The notes: generated by a model not told the origin, from the letters alone. Positions 1 through 10,443 are shown, counted from the stretch's first letter. The stretch: DNA of 64,000 nucleotides from Sinorhizobium fredii (GCF_002944405.1 NZ_CP024310.1:1178001-1242000), one strand, 5' to 3'. Program-made: numbers and translations.

Positions 1-907
1 CCAGGAACATCAGGAACGACCCGGCGAGATACATGTCCTGACTTTGCAGCGCCTTGATCAGCATCGGCCCGGTGGTCTCGAGCGACAGCACGATCGCGGT
101 GATTTCAGCACCGGAAATGATCGCCGGCAGGATTGAGCCGATGTCGGAGATGAAGAAGTTGAGCGCCATCCGCAGCGGATATTTGACAAGGGTCCGGGTC
201 CGCGAGAGGCCTTTGGCCCGGGCGGTCACCACATATTGCTTCTGCAACTCGTCGAGCAGGTTCGCCCTCAAGCGCCGGATCATCCCGGCCGTGCCGGCGG
301 CGCCGACGATGATCACCGGAATCCAGATGTGTTCGAGGATCGACTTCGCCTTCTCCCAGCTCATCGGCTCGGAAAGGTATTTCTGGTCCATCAGGTGGCC
401 AATCGAGGTGCCGAACCAGATATTGGCGAAATACATGAGGATCAGCGCCAGCATGAAGTTCGGGATGGCGATGCCGATGAGGCCGACGAGCGAGAGACCG
501 TAATCGCCCCAGCTGTATTGGTTGGTCGCCGCATAGATGCCGATCGGGAAGGCGATGATCCAGGTGAAGATGATGGTGAAGAACGACACCAGGATCGTCA
601 GCCACAGGCGGTCGCCGACAACCTCGCTCACCGGCAACTCATATTCGAAGGAATAGCCGAAATCCCCCTGCAGCATGCCGCCGACCCAATAGACGTAGCG
701 CAGCAGCGGCGGCTGATCGAAGCCGTATTGCTGGCGCAGCGACTCGATCTGCTCCATGTCGACGCCTTCGCCCTGCGCCCTCAGCTCGGCGATGTAGCTC
801 TCAAAATAGTCGCCGGGCGGCAGCTCGATGATGGTGAAGACGAGTGCCGAGATGATGAGCAAGGTCGGCACCATCACCGCGATGCGCCAGAGGATGTACC
901 GCAGCAT
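1..907 (-). CDS. Peptide-type ABC transporter permease, DppB/OppB family (3' end beyond window)
   Basis: Reading leftwards from an ATG at 905-907, an open frame of about 302 codons runs off the window edge without a stop. The N-terminus (MLRYILWRI, then a hydrophobic helix ending in LPPGDYFE) is the usual first helix of OppB/DppB permeases. A later ARAKGLS segment matches the cytoplasmic EAA loop that contacts the ATPase. Several hydrophobic helices follow. The protein would form half of an inner-membrane channel for peptides or similar solutes. It starts one base after the stop of the binding-protein gene, so the two are co-transcribed. Family assignment is secure; the substrate cannot be told. 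Confidence 0.93.
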   Translation of the reverse strand, partial: MLRYILWRIAVMVPTLLIISALVFTIIELPPGDYFESYIAELRAQGEGVDMEQIESLRQQYGFDQPPLLRYVYWVGGMLQGDFGYSFEYELPVSEVVGDRLWLTILVSFFTIIFTWIIAFPIGIYAATNQYSWGDYGLSLVGLIGIAIPNFMLALILMYFANIWFGTSIGHLMDQKYLSEPMSWEKAKSILEHIWIPVIIVGAAGTAGMIRRLRANLLDELQKQYVVTARAKGLSRTRTLVKYPLRMALNFFISDIGSILPAIISGAEITAIVLSLETTGPMLIKALQSQDMYLAGSFLMFL

Positions 908-908
908 C

Positions 909-2810
909 TCAGCTATCCTGTTCCAGCCAGAAGGTATCGGCCTTGTAGACGCCGAAATAGCTCGTCGGATCGAAGCCCCACAGCGCCTCGTCCGGCATGT
1001 TGCGCAGCTTCGTCGAAACGAGGATCGGCTGCAGCGAAGCGTTGACGAGGCCGATCGAGAAGACCTGGTCCGTATAGATGGATAGCATCTGCCTCCATAT
1101 GTCGGCCCGCTCCGCGTCGTCGGCGGAATGCCGCCAGCGCTTGAGCAAGGCGAGCAACTCGACCACCGGCTCCAGGTCCGGTGCCTCGCCCATTTCGCCG
1201 TGCGAAATATAGTTCAGGCCCCATACCGGCCATTGCAGCTGGTCGTCGGCGGTCGGAGCGAGCTGGCCCGGGTTCATGTCCGCCGTCGGCACGCCGTTGT
1301 CGATGCCGAACCACATGGACATGACGATCTCGCCGCCGACCGCCCGGCTGCGGAACGTGTCGCGCTGCGAGGTGCGGATGAAGAGCGAGATGCCGACCTT
1401 CTGCCAGTAGTCGGTGATGAGCTGCAGCACATCCGTGTCGAGTGTGCTTTCGCCGGGCGTTTCCACGACGATCTGCGCACGCCGGCCGTCGGGAAGGATG
1501 CGGATGCCGTCGCTGTCGCGTTTCGCAAGGCCGGCCTCATCGAGCAGGGCGTTGGCCTGGTCGGGATCGTGGGCGATCCAGGCGCTCGCGTATTCGGGAC
1601 GGAACAACGGACTATCCGGCAGGACCGTATCGGCGCTCTCCTTGGTCAGCCCGTAAAAGGCCGCCATGTTGATCTCACGCCGGTCGATGGCCAGCGACAG
1701 GGCCCGGCGGACCCGCACGTCTCTCAAGAGCGGCCGCCACACCGGATCGGCGCAATTGAGGTTCGGAAGCAGCGCCAGGCGCGAGCCGGTGGTCTTCTTC
1801 CACAATTTGACCTTCACCGGATAACGCTTCTCGGCATCCTTGAGGTAGGTATAGTCGACGAAGTCGATGCCCGCCGCCTGCAGGTCGCTTTCGCCCGTGC
1901 CGGTCTTCGCCGGGATGAGCGCCGAGGAACTGACGCTCAGCACGAATTTGTCGATATAGGGCAGTTGCAGGCCGTTCTCGTCCACGCGATGGAAGAACGG
2001 ATTGCGCTCGAAGATGAATTGTTCGGCCGGCAGCGGCGTCGTGTTGCGCCACGGATCGAGGGTCGGCAGGTCCGGGTTTTCCGGCCTGTAGGAGCGCGCC
2101 ATGCGTTGGTGGAGCTGGTGCCACTTCTTGACCCGCTCTTCCTTCATCAGCGCCTTCAGCTTATCCTCTTCCTGGTATTTCTTGTGGAACTGCTTGAGAT
2201 AGGCCGAGGGCATGGCGAGAACCAGCGGCTGCGGCGCCGCCAGCTTCTGCAGGAAATCCGGATTGGGCATCGCCCAGGAGTAGCGCAGCGTGCGCTCGTC
2301 GAGGACCTCGAACTTCGCCGCCTGACCGTCCATGACCATGGCCGTCGGCAGGCCGGCCGGCGACAGGTCCTCGTTGAGCAGCACGTCCTCGAAACAGTAG
2401 CGGAAGTCCTCGGCGGTCAGCGGCGTGCCGTCCGACCACTTGTGCCCCTCGCGGAGATGGAAGGTGAAAATCCGGTCCTCCACCGTCTCGAAGCGTTCGA
2501 GCACGTCCGGGTGGAGGTTGAGCGCCTCGTCGTAGCCGACAAGCCGGGCATAACCGTAGATCGTCATCAGGCGGATGTCCTTGGCGCTGCCGATCAGGCT
2601 GCGGATCGTTCCGCCATGCCGGCCGGGCTGCCTCCCCATCGCTGCGACATTGATCACTCGCGGCGTTTTCGGCAGGCGTTCGTTGAGCGGCGGAATCTTG
2701 CCTTCGGCGACAAGCGGCGCCGAGGCATCGACCCCGCCCGCCGCGGCGAAGAGGACTTTCGGCAGGGCGGTTGAAGCGAGGATGGCGAGTGCTGTTCTTC
2801 GGGTAATCAC
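909..2810 (-). CDS. ABC transporter substrate-binding protein, SBP family 5 (peptide/opine type)
   Basis: A 633-residue extracytoplasmic solute-binding protein. The N-terminus [13 protein letters not shown] contains twin arginines before a hydrophobic stretch, so Tat export is possible, though Sec cannot be excluded. The segment around [22 protein letters not shown] is the family 5 signature. Length is slightly above the usual 530-600. The start is GTG at 2808-2810, overlapping the stop of the upstream ATPase gene by four bases (GTGA), which implies translational coupling. It lies between the ATPase and permease genes of one importer. The ligand is not predictable from sequence; oligopeptides, opines or modified sugars are all known for this family. 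Confidence 0.93.
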   Translation of the reverse strand: MITRRTALAILASTALPKVLFAAAGGVDASAPLVAEGKIPPLNERLPKTPRVINVAAMGRQPGRHGGTIRSLIGSAKDIRLMTIYGYARLVGYDEALNLHPDVLERFETVEDRIFTFHLREGHKWSDGTPLTAEDFRYCFEDVLLNEDLSPAGLPTAMVMDGQAAKFEVLDERTLRYSWAMPNPDFLQKLAAPQPLVLAMPSAYLKQFHKKYQEEDKLKALMKEERVKKWHQLHQRMARSYRPENPDLPTLDPWRNTTPLPAEQFIFERNPFFHRVDENGLQLPYIDKFVLSVSSSALIPAKTGTGESDLQAAGIDFVDYTYLKDAEKRYPVKVKLWKKTTGSRLALLPNLNCADPVWRPLLRDVRVRRALSLAIDRREINMAAFYGLTKESADTVLPDSPLFRPEYASAWIAHDPDQANALLDEAGLAKRDSDGIRILPDGRRAQIVVETPGESTLDTDVLQLITDYWQKVGISLFIRTSQRDTFRSRAVGGEIVMSMWFGIDNGVPTADMNPGQLAPTADDQLQWPVWGLNYISHGEMGEAPDLEPVVELLALLKRWRHSADDAERADIWRQMLSIYTDQVFSIGLVNASLQPILVSTKLRNMPDEALWGFDPTSYFGVYKADTFWLEQDS

Positions 2811-4699
2811 GGGCGCAACTCCCTAGCATCTGCCGATTTCCTGGCGAGCACGTAATGACCACCGCCAAGATCGGCCGGAAAGAGAGCGTTCTCCTCGCCG
2901 CCGTCCGAGAATTGCACTCCCCACTGACGCTGGTCCGAACACCCGCTCGCCTGGAGCGCGTCGAAGTCGAGCTTCCGATCCAGATCGGGATAGGGCACGG
3001 CTGCCAGCAGTGATTTCGTATAGGGATGAACCGGATTGCGCATCAGCACCTCGCGCGGTGCGAGCTCGACAATCCGCCCCGAACACATGACGGCAATTCG
3101 GTCGGCCATGTAGTCGACGACCGCCAGATTGTGCGAGATGAACAGCATCGTCAGGCCGAGTTCCTTCTGCAAATCTTTGAGAAGGTTGAGAATCTGGGCC
3201 TGGACTGAGACATCGAGGGCCGAGACGGGCTCGTCGCAGATCAGGAGCTGCGGAACCAGCGCCAGCGCCCGGGCAATGCCGATGCGCTGCCTCTGACCGC
3301 CGGAGAAGCTGTGCGGATAGCGATTGATGAAGCGCTGGTCGAGGCCGACCGCCTGCAGCAGGGAGCGGACGGTTTCGACCCGCGACTTCGGATCGCCCCG
3401 GCCGTGAATCTCGAGCGGCTCGCTGAGGATGTTCTTGACCGTCATGCGCGGCGAAAGCGACGAGACCGGATCCTGGAAGACCATCTGGATCTTGGCGCGA
3501 AGCGCCTTGAGCTCGGCGCCATCGAGCTTCAGGACGTCGACGGCGCCTTCCCCGTCGTCGAAGGTGACCGAACCCTGATCCGGCGTCACGGCGCGCATCA
3601 GTATCTTGCTGACGGTCGTCTTGCCGCAGCCGCTTTCGCCGACCAGCCCCAGGCACTCGCCGCGACGGATGTCGAAGCTGACATCGTTGACGGCGCGGTG
3701 GCGCGACGTGGTGCCGCTGCCGAACCAACCGGACGAGCGCGTCGAGAACGTCTTGCACAGATGGCGGACCGAGACGAGGACATCCGGCCCGGCGGCCTTC
3801 TTGACGTGCTGGGTTCCGAGGAGCGTCCCGGCCTTGACCGGCACCTCGCGAAGCGCCTTCAGCCTTTCACCCGGCTTCATGTCGAAATGCGGCACGGCCG
3901 CCATCAGCCCCTTGAGATAGGGATGCTGCGGATTGCGGAAGATTGCCTCGACCGGCCCCGCCTCGACAATATCGCCGTGATAGATGACGACCACCTCGTC
4001 GGCCATGTTGGCGACGACGCCAAGGTCGTGCGTGATCAACAGCATGGCCATGTTGAGCTTCGACTGGAGCTCGCGCAGCAGCTGCAGGATTTGCGCCTGC
4101 ACCGTCACGTCGAGCGCCGTCGTCGGCTCGTCGGCGATCAGCAGTGCCGGGCGGCAGATCAGCGCCATGGCGATCATCGCCCGCTGACGCATGCCGCCGG
4201 AAAGCTCGAAGGGGTACATGTCGTAGGCCCGCTTCGGATTAGCGAAACCGACATAGCCCAGCAGCTCTTCGGTTTGCGCCCGGCGCTCCGCCTTGTCCGC
4301 ATCCGTGTGGATTCTCAGCACTTCGGAAATCTGGTTGCCGATCGTGTGGAGCGGCGACAGCGAGGTCATCGGCTCCTGGAAGATCTTGCTGATCCGAGCG
4401 CCGCGGATTTCCTGGATCTCGCTCCCGTCGGTTTCGAGCGAGAGCAGGTCGACCGGCTTTGCCCCGGCCGCGGTGTCGTTAAACAGGACCCGGCCGCCCA
4501 CCTTGGCGACACTGGGCAAAATGCCCATGATCGCCTGGCTGATGGCCGACTTGCCCGACCCGGACTCGCCGACGAGCGCCGTCACCTTGCCTGGCAAAAT
4601 CCTGAAATTCGCTCCCCGGACGGCCTCCACGTTGCCGCCAAGCACGGAAAATGTGATCCGCAGACCCTCAACCCTTAGTAGGTCCGCTCCTGAAGTCAT
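2807..4699 (-). CDS. Fused dual ATP-binding subunit of peptide-type ABC transporter (OppD-OppF fusion)
   Basis: A 630-residue protein with two complete ABC ATPase domains in tandem. Domain 1 has Walker A GESGSGKS near residues 44-51, signature LSGGMRQRA and Walker B LLIADEP. Domain 2 starts near residue 310 with Walker A GESGCGKT, signature FSGGQRQRI and Walker B LLICDEP. The NPxHPY motif after each domain (PQHPYLKGL and PVHPYTKSL) is typical of OppD/DppD-type ATPases. Such fusions replace the separate OppD and OppF subunits and power the adjacent permease. It is the first gene of the visible operon. Confidence 0.95.
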   Translation of the reverse strand: MTSGADLLRVEGLRITFSVLGGNVEAVRGANFRILPGKVTALVGESGSGKSAISQAIMGILPSVAKVGGRVLFNDTAAGAKPVDLLSLETDGSEIQEIRGARISKIFQEPMTSLSPLHTIGNQISEVLRIHTDADKAERRAQTEELLGYVGFANPKRAYDMYPFELSGGMRQRAMIAMALICRPALLIADEPTTALDVTVQAQILQLLRELQSKLNMAMLLITHDLGVVANMADEVVVIYHGDIVEAGPVEAIFRNPQHPYLKGLMAAVPHFDMKPGERLKALREVPVKAGTLLGTQHVKKAAGPDVLVSVRHLCKTFSTRSSGWFGSGTTSRHRAVNDVSFDIRRGECLGLVGESGCGKTTVSKILMRAVTPDQGSVTFDDGEGAVDVLKLDGAELKALRAKIQMVFQDPVSSLSPRMTVKNILSEPLEIHGRGDPKSRVETVRSLLQAVGLDQRFINRYPHSFSGGQRQRIGIARALALVPQLLICDEPVSALDVSVQAQILNLLKDLQKELGLTMLFISHNLAVVDYMADRIAVMCSGRIVELAPREVLMRNPVHPYTKSLLAAVPYPDLDRKLDFDALQASGCSDQRQWGVQFSDGGEENALFPADLGGGHYVLARKSADARELRP

Positions 4700-4755
4700 T
4701 GCAACACACCGCCCTCATTACCCCTCCTGCATGATCCCCCTCCCTTATGGCAGGG

Positions 4756-4782
4756 ATATTATGCAGCAATTTCAAGTGTCAC
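4756..4782 (-). promoter_or_regulatory. Candidate promoter of the peptide importer operon
   Basis: On the minus strand GTGACA (4777-4782) and TAATAT (4756-4761) resemble -35 and -10 boxes, but the 15-base spacing is short. They lie about 60 bases upstream of the ATPase start in the 213-base gap after the lyase gene. This is a weak call. Confidence 0.25.
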
Positions 4783-4912
4783 AGCGACCTTGACATGCCC
4801 CGCGGCGCTGTAGCGTCCGCCACCGTCGAAACAGTAGCTTAGCTTCCGCGGGCTGTCCAGCGCACCGCCGGTGGGGTACGTGGAGGGCGTTGGCAAGTGG
4901 CGCGCGGACCTT

Positions 4913-5884
4913 TCACGGAAAGGGGCAAACGCCGTCCGTCAGGACATCGGCACAACGCGATGAACGGCGGAAGTCGTCGTAATAGAGCGTCCAGTCGGTC
5001 GTGTCGGCGGCGCGATAGGGGCCGAACTTAAAATACTGATTCTCTCCCAGGCCTTTGTCGGCGTGGCCGATATGGCCCTTGACCGTTATGATCGGCTTAC
5101 CGTTGGCAAACAGCTCGATGTGCCCCGTGCCGTCCGGCCCGGGTTTGGTGAAGATCGCGAAATCGATCCAGCCGGAACCCGGCTCCGGGAGCGGATTGCC
5201 GTGATCGGTGACCGTCACCGCCTTCGTGCACGAGTTGAAAAGGCTGCTGTCCTCAGTCGTCCAGTTCGGGTCCGTGGCCACCAGGATGCGCACCTGGTTC
5301 ACGTCGGGGCGGGCCCAGGCCGGCACCTCGCCCGGCCCGCAGCGGGCCGGCTTGCCTTCGGGGCCGGTCGAAATCGGCAGCTGATAATTGGTCTCGACGG
5401 TGGCGAAGAGCTTCCCGAGGTCCATGCGCAGCGCCAGAAAGGGGCTGAAATCCCCATCCGCGCCAGGATCGATCTCGCGCTTCCATTGTGCGATCAGATA
5501 GCGATGGTCGCCGCTCGGAATCGGGTCCTCGAACTTGACCGCGAAGCCGTACCAGACGCCTTGGTCATAGGGAACGCGAAGGGCGGTCTTTTCCCAGATT
5601 TCCGCCCGCTCGCTGCAGCCGTCGTTCAATGTCGGGCAATGCGGCATGACGCTGAGCTTCAGCCCGCCATTGCCCGTCCGTTTGACCGCGGTCTGGAACT
5701 CGACGGTGCCGGCGCTCTGCTCGAAATTCTCGCGGTAATAGAGGCCGCCTTCCGGCGCAAAATCCTTGCCTTCGAAACCGTCGACCAGTTTCTGCTCCAG
5801 AGGCGGTTGTTGTTGCTGCAGTGCTTGAGCGTTTGCGATGGTCGGCAGGAGAAGAGTGGCGGCCAGAAAAGCGACGCGAAGCAT
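4913..5884 (-). CDS. Secreted polysaccharide lyase, heparin-lyase-I-like fold
   Basis: A 323-residue protein with a clear signal peptide (MLRVAFLAATLLLPTIANA, cleavage near residue 19). The C-terminal stretch YFKFGPYRAADTTDW followed by LYYDDFRR, together with SERAEIWEK and GVWYGFAVKF, fits the concanavalin-like polysaccharide lyase family seen in heparin lyase I and glucuronan lyase relatives (Polysacc_lyase, PF14099). It would cleave a uronic-acid-containing polysaccharide by beta-elimination in the periplasm or outside the cell. The gene follows the cyclase gene by seven bases, so it is probably the second gene of a two-gene operon. Substrate unknown; the polymer made by the neighbouring locus is a natural candidate. 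Confidence 0.8.
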   Translation of the reverse strand: MLRVAFLAATLLLPTIANAQALQQQQPPLEQKLVDGFEGKDFAPEGGLYYRENFEQSAGTVEFQTAVKRTGNGGLKLSVMPHCPTLNDGCSERAEIWEKTALRVPYDQGVWYGFAVKFEDPIPSGDHRYLIAQWKREIDPGADGDFSPFLALRMDLGKLFATVETNYQLPISTGPEGKPARCGPGEVPAWARPDVNQVRILVATDPNWTTEDSSLFNSCTKAVTVTDHGNPLPEPGSGWIDFAIFTKPGPDGTGHIELFANGKPIITVKGHIGHADKGLGENQYFKFGPYRAADTTDWTLYYDDFRRSSRCADVLTDGVCPFP

Positions 5885-5891
5885 ATATCCC

Positions 5892-7241
5892 TCATTGGAG
5901 CATCTTGTCGATCAGGCCGCGAGGCCCCGGCGGCCCGATCTTGTTGCGATAGAGCAGCATGACATGCTCCGCTTCGGAAAGTCCATCCTCCGTCTCGTCG
6001 AAGGCGCGTTCCTGTGCGATGGCAGCGAGGGCCGCGTCCTTGGGATAGAGAACCGTAAACTTCTGGCGCACGCCGCGCAGCCTCTCCTGCCCGAGAGTCA
6101 GCCAATCGCCGCCGCAATAATTGACGAAGGCTTCGCTGGCGACGACGTTGTGGCCGTATTTCTTCGTGAGATTCTGCAGCCGCTGCACCTCGTTTACCGC
6201 CGAGCCGAAAACCGAGAAAGTCAGCCGGTCCCGCAATCCGACATTGCCGAACATGACGTTGCCGACATGCAGGCCGACGCCGTAGCCGATCGGTTCGCGG
6301 CCCTGCCTCTTCCGTTCGGCATTGAGAGCGGCGAGCCGGGCGCGCGCCGTACCGACTGCGGCGAAGGCTTCGCGGCTCGCAAGCTCGGAAGGCTCCTTGT
6401 GCCGGCCGCAGGGATAGACGGCGATGAAGCCGTCGCCGACGAAGCTCAGGATCTGGCCGCCATGGCGGTTGAACGGCGTCGCGATCGCGTCGAAGAAACC
6501 GTTCAGCGTCTCGATATAGGCTTGCCGGCCTTCCCGCTCTGCAAGAACGGTTGAGTCGCGCATGTCGGCCATGACGAGGACCGCGCGAACCGTCTCGCCA
6601 TCTCCCCGGCGCACCTGGCCGCTGAGGACCCGCCGGCCGGCATTGGCGCCGAGATAGGTGGTCAACATGTTGTCGGCGAGCTTGCCGAGCACCGCGACCT
6701 TGGCGGCGATGGCCAGATGGTTCTGCAGCCTCAGCAAGGCGGCGATGACGTCATCGCTGAAACCGCCGTGACGATCGGTCGTCCAGGAGCCGACCATGCC
6801 ATGCTCGGAGACGGCGCCGAGCGGCTGCATGAAGGCGATATAGTCGGTCGCTCCCTGTTCCTTGAGCTCATCGAAGATCGGGAATTCCGACGGCTGTGCC
6901 GGATCGATCCGTCGCCGCACATGGTCGAGATTATTGCTGAGCAGGTAATAATAGGGGCTGCGGAGGAACCGATCGGGATTGAGCGCCAGTTCCTCATGGC
7001 GAAGGCCGCTGACCTCGACGCCGCGGCCGCGCCACCAGGTGAAGCCGAGCGCGTCATAGAGCGGGTGGAGCATCGAAAAGGAGAGGTGAACGCGCATGAG
7101 CGGCAGGCCGGCCGCTGCCAGCCGCTCGCAGAAGCCGCGCACGATCGTCTCCAGCGATTCGTCGCTGAGGGATGTCCGCATCAGCCAGTCCGCGACCTTG
7201 TCCAGGAGGATTTCGGAAACATTGTCGTTGATCGCACTCAT
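5892..7241 (-). CDS. Class III adenylate/guanylate cyclase with N-terminal input domain
   Basis: A 449-residue protein. The first roughly 200 residues form a conserved N-terminal region of unknown ligand. The C-terminal half is a class III catalytic domain: metal-binding aspartates in VLVMADMRDST and SFVGDGFIAVYP, a GLHVGNVMFGNVG segment, and the transition-state Asn/Arg pair in SAVNEVQRLQ. The usual substrate-specifying aspartate (normally in VIGDAVN) is serine here, so the nucleotide used is uncertain. No transmembrane helix is evident, so it is probably cytosolic. Rhizobia carry many such cyclases. It is transcribed with the polysaccharide lyase. ATG start with GGA upstream. Confidence 0.88.
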   Translation of the reverse strand: MSAINDNVSEILLDKVADWLMRTSLSDESLETIVRGFCERLAAAGLPLMRVHLSFSMLHPLYDALGFTWWRGRGVEVSGLRHEELALNPDRFLRSPYYYLLSNNLDHVRRRIDPAQPSEFPIFDELKEQGATDYIAFMQPLGAVSEHGMVGSWTTDRHGGFSDDVIAALLRLQNHLAIAAKVAVLGKLADNMLTTYLGANAGRRVLSGQVRRGDGETVRAVLVMADMRDSTVLAEREGRQAYIETLNGFFDAIATPFNRHGGQILSFVGDGFIAVYPCGRHKEPSELASREAFAAVGTARARLAALNAERKRQGREPIGYGVGLHVGNVMFGNVGLRDRLTFSVFGSAVNEVQRLQNLTKKYGHNVVASEAFVNYCGGDWLTLGQERLRGVRQKFTVLYPKDAALAAIAQERAFDETEDGLSEAEHVMLLYRNKIGPPGPRGLIDKMLQ

Positions 7242-7651
7242 TCCACGTCCTCATTTGTCGCGATGGCGGATGTCGACAACGCTCCCGCGGCACCCGGCGA
7301 ACTACATCGCCTGCCCGGCAGCACTGGCTGTGGCACCCGTCACTAAAGAAAGGCTCCGGCCGCATCTGACGGCGGCGGCGGCGGCGCGCAGCGATCGGAT
7401 CGCCACGATTTCGCCTTGCAGATATTCACCGCCGGCCCCGATTTCCAGAGACGTTCGCAGTTTTTAATCGTGGGAGAATGCTACACGGAACAGGCCCTCC
7501 GATTACACCCTGCAATTGCCGGGGTTGCCGATTGGACGCCGCTCCACGATGCTGCCCGCGCTTGACTTCGCGCCGCTTTGTCGCCAACAAAACCGGACCA
7601 GCTCGCGCGGCCGTCACGTCGAAAGAGCGGCGCGTCCGCCAACACTTGGAA
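7242..7651. other. Divergent intergenic region, cyclase gene / nucleotide-sugar dehydrogenase
   Basis: This 410-base region must hold promoters for both flanking operons. The dehydrogenase reading frame stays open upstream to 7478, but that extension has no similarity to the family and is arginine/cysteine rich, so it is treated as non-coding. I found no convincing promoter boxes or structured RNA. Confidence 0.5.
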
Positions 7652-8995
7652 ATGATCTTGACCTCCTCTCATCACGACAGGCTGCTCGAATCGATCGGCG
7701 GGCGCACCGCCAAGATCGGCGTCATCGGCCTCGGCTATGTCGGCCTGCCGCTTGCCATCGCGGTTGCCCGCTCGGGTTTTCCGGTCACCGGCTTCGACAT
7801 CGACCCGGCAAAGATCGTCGCGCTCGACGGCGGCCGCTCCTATATCGAGGCCGTCCCGGACGATGCGCTGAACCGGGAGGCCGCCGCCGGACGGTTTCGC
7901 TCGACGACCGACTTCCGCGAGCTCGGCATCTGCGACGTCATCGTCATCTGCGTGCCGACGCCGCTCACCAAGCACCGGGACCCAGACCTCTCCTTCGTGG
8001 AGAAGACATCGCGGTCGATCGCGGCCTGCCTGCGGCGGGGCCAACTCGTCGTTCTCGAGTCGACCACCTATCCCGGTACGACGGACGGGATCGTCCGTTC
8101 GATCCTGGAAGAGACCGGCCTGAACTCGGGGGTGGATTTCTTCCTGGGCTTCTCGCCGGAGCGCGAGGATCCCGGCAACCGGAAATTCGAGACGGCGAGC
8201 ATCCCCAAGGTCGTGGCCGGAGACGGACCGCTCGCGGCAGCGCTGATGGAACGCTTCTACGCGGCCGTGGTCGAGACCGTCGTGCCCGTTTCGTCCAATG
8301 CGACGGCCGAGGCGGTGAAGCTCACGGAAAACATCTTCCGGGCGGTGAATATCGCCCTCGTTAACGAGCTCAAGGTCGTCTACGAGGCGATGGGCATCGA
8401 CATCTGGGAGGTCATCGAGGCGGCGAAGACCAAGCCGTTCGGCTACATGCCGTTCTATCCCGGCCCGGGGCTTGGCGGCCATTGCATTCCGATCGACCCC
8501 TTTTACCTCACGTGGAAATCGCGCGAATACGAACTGCCGACCCGCTTCATCGAATTGGCCGGGGAGATCAACTCTGCCATGCCGCGCCACGTGGTGACGC
8601 GGCTCGCCGAGGCGCTCGACCGGAGACAGGGCAAGGCGCTCAGCCGCGCGAGCGTGCTGATCATCGGGCTCGCCTACAAGAAGAACGTGCCGGACATTCG
8701 CGAAAGCCCGTCGCTGCGGCTGATCGAGCTCATCGAGGAACGCGGCGGGAAGGCGGCCTTTTACGATCCGCATGTCGAGGAAATTCCGCCGACCCGCGAG
8801 CACATCGCACTCAAGGGCCGGCGGTCGATCGTCTTCGACGAAAACACCGTGCGCAGTTTCGATGCCGTGCTCGTCGCCACCGACCATGACGCTGTCGACT
8901 ACCCCGCACTTCGCGACTGGGCGCCGTTGATCATCGATACGCGCAATATCTTCGTCCGCCGCGGCCTCGCAGGCGATCACATCGTCAAGGCGTGA
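7652..8995 (+). CDS. Nucleotide-sugar 6-dehydrogenase, UDP-HexNAc type (WbpA/TviB-like)
   Basis: A 447-residue NAD-dependent dehydrogenase that oxidises C6 of a UDP-sugar to a uronic acid in the cytoplasm. The Rossmann motif GLGYVG lies at residues 26-31. The active-site segment GGHCIPIDPFYL has the catalytic Cys at residue 278. The IPIDPFYL form of this motif is typical of UDP-N-acetylhexosamine dehydrogenases (WbpA, TviB, CapL) rather than UDP-glucose dehydrogenase, so UDP-GlcNAcA or an isomer is the likely product. The ATG at 7652 gives the family's usual length; TTG at 7646 is an alternative. It converges with the DUF3095 gene with an 11-base overlap. Confidence 0.9.
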   Translation: MILTSSHHDRLLESIGGRTAKIGVIGLGYVGLPLAIAVARSGFPVTGFDIDPAKIVALDGGRSYIEAVPDDALNREAAAGRFRSTTDFRELGICDVIVICVPTPLTKHRDPDLSFVEKTSRSIAACLRRGQLVVLESTTYPGTTDGIVRSILEETGLNSGVDFFLGFSPEREDPGNRKFETASIPKVVAGDGPLAAALMERFYAAVVETVVPVSSNATAEAVKLTENIFRAVNIALVNELKVVYEAMGIDIWEVIEAAKTKPFGYMPFYPGPGLGGHCIPIDPFYLTWKSREYELPTRFIELAGEINSAMPRHVVTRLAEALDRRQGKALSRASVLIIGLAYKKNVPDIRESPSLRLIELIEERGGKAAFYDPHVEEIPPTREHIALKGRRSIVFDENTVRSFDAVLVATDHDAVDYPALRDWAPLIIDTRNIFVRRGLAGDHIVKA

Positions 8996-10172
8996 TCGCG
9001 CGCGCTTGCCGACCGTCTTCGGCAAGCGTTGCCTTGAGGTTCGTTGCCGCCATGGCATAGCCGCCAGCCGCTCCATCGATGAAGTGCATGTGGTCGCGGC
9101 TCATCGGAGACGGCACGATGCAGGTCATTAGGGCGGAATCCTGCCGATGCAGCCCATAGCGGCAAACGCCCGCTTCGGCGCCTCGCTTCAACCGCTCCTC
9201 GATCCGGTTCAGGCGATCGGCGCCGACATCGATCGTCATCTTCAAGCCGTCGTCGAATTTGCGGAAGTCGGAATTATTGGCAAGGTCGTGCTTGTACTGG
9301 GTGACATCGAACCTGCCGATATTGAGGCCGAGCCTGAAGCAGACGAACAGCAGGGCGCTCTGCAGCGCGATCCATGGCCAGGCCAGGAGGCGCTTGCCCG
9401 GTGAGGCGATGGCGCGCGATTCCATGGCGATCCCACGCATCGAAAGGCGAGGCTCGGGACCGCCCTCCGGAACCGGATGGCCGCCGCGCTCCTCGCTCTC
9501 GGCGAGCGCCACGACCTCGGCGATCAGCGCCTGAAATTCCGGTCCGTTGCCACGCGCGCCGGGGACCGCGATGATCGACACGATGGCGCCATGATGAGAG
9601 ACGATCGGATTCCAGCGGCAGGAAAGCCCGCTCAAGTCCGGCCTCGTCCCCGGCGCCGCAGCGTCGATCTGGTAGCGCCCCGCCTTCATCTCCGCTTCCG
9701 CCCAGCTTGCGCCGCCGCCCGAGAACATCGCGTAGGAAACCTCTTCGCTCGCCTTGAAGCGGGCGACGCGCATATCGAGACCCTTGGCGCGAATGTCGGC
9801 GACCGGAACGAGGGCGGCGCGCAGTTCAAGGCCGAGCTCTTCGGCCACCCAGGTCTTGGCCGCGGCGAGAGCCGTGCGCGCCTTTGCCGACAGGGCGGCG
9901 GGTATGGCGGCGAGCGCCCCATCGCCGCCGAAGACGAAAGGCAGGTCCCTTTCCTCAAGCGCGTTCATCAGGGCCGAGATCACGCTGGCGCCCGCCATAT
10001 TGACGCTCTTGTAGCGTCCCTCGGCGATCGCGCCGGTCGAATTGACGATGTCGGCTACGGCCAGCGACCAGCCCTCCGGCAGGGGCCGGTAATTCGCCTC
10101 GTCGGCCACGCCTTCGAACGCTTCGAAAAGCGGCAGGCTCTGGTAGAATTGCATTTCGGCTGGCTCTGCCAT
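8985..10172 (-). CDS. DUF3095 family protein, divergent nucleotide-cyclase-like
   Basis: A 395-residue protein of the DUF3095 family, which is distantly related to class III cyclases. Metal-ligand-like aspartates are visible in LAVADIVNST (D41) and FVFGGDGA (D84), matching the two-aspartate arrangement of cyclase palm domains. A hydrophobic stretch around WPWIALQSALLFVCFRLGL could contact the membrane. ATG at 10170-10172 is preceded by AAGGG about ten bases upstream; an in-frame extension to 10259 lacks a ribosome binding site. It is divergent from a metallo-hydrolase gene. Catalytic activity is unproven. Confidence 0.8.
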   Translation of the reverse strand: MAEPAEMQFYQSLPLFEAFEGVADEANYRPLPEGWSLAVADIVNSTGAIAEGRYKSVNMAGASVISALMNALEERDLPFVFGGDGALAAIPAALSAKARTALAAAKTWVAEELGLELRAALVPVADIRAKGLDMRVARFKASEEVSYAMFSGGGASWAEAEMKAGRYQIDAAAPGTRPDLSGLSCRWNPIVSHHGAIVSIIAVPGARGNGPEFQALIAEVVALAESEERGGHPVPEGGPEPRLSMRGIAMESRAIASPGKRLLAWPWIALQSALLFVCFRLGLNIGRFDVTQYKHDLANNSDFRKFDDGLKMTIDVGADRLNRIEERLKRGAEAGVCRYGLHRQDSALMTCIVPSPMSRDHMHFIDGAAGGYAMAATNLKATLAEDGRQARAITP

Positions 10173-10443
10173 CGATGCTGAACCCTTGGCCAGGGTGGAA
10201 TTTGGCCGCCACCAATTTTCAGGGTGGGAGCGGAACGCCTCAGTCCTGAATCGCCCCATACAACTTTTAAATCACGTTGGGGCCGACGGTAAGGCTTTCA
10301 ATTCAGGACCGGCACGGAAATCGTCGACAAGCATTCCGTGGCCGAGAGTGCCAATGGCATTGCAGGACCCTCATGATTTGTGCTTGTCTAGTCAGCGCGC
10401 CGGGGCAAAGTGCCCGAGGCGGGCAGGATGAAACCGAAACGGA

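Noticed and set aside
1128..2774. Long plus-strand open frame opposite the binding-protein gene
   Set aside because: Arginine/histidine/glutamine-rich translation with no domain; it is the antisense frame of a well-supported gene in GC-rich DNA.
3311..4678. Long plus-strand open frame opposite the fused ATPase gene
   Set aside because: Antisense shadow; the minus strand encodes two complete ABC ATPase domains.
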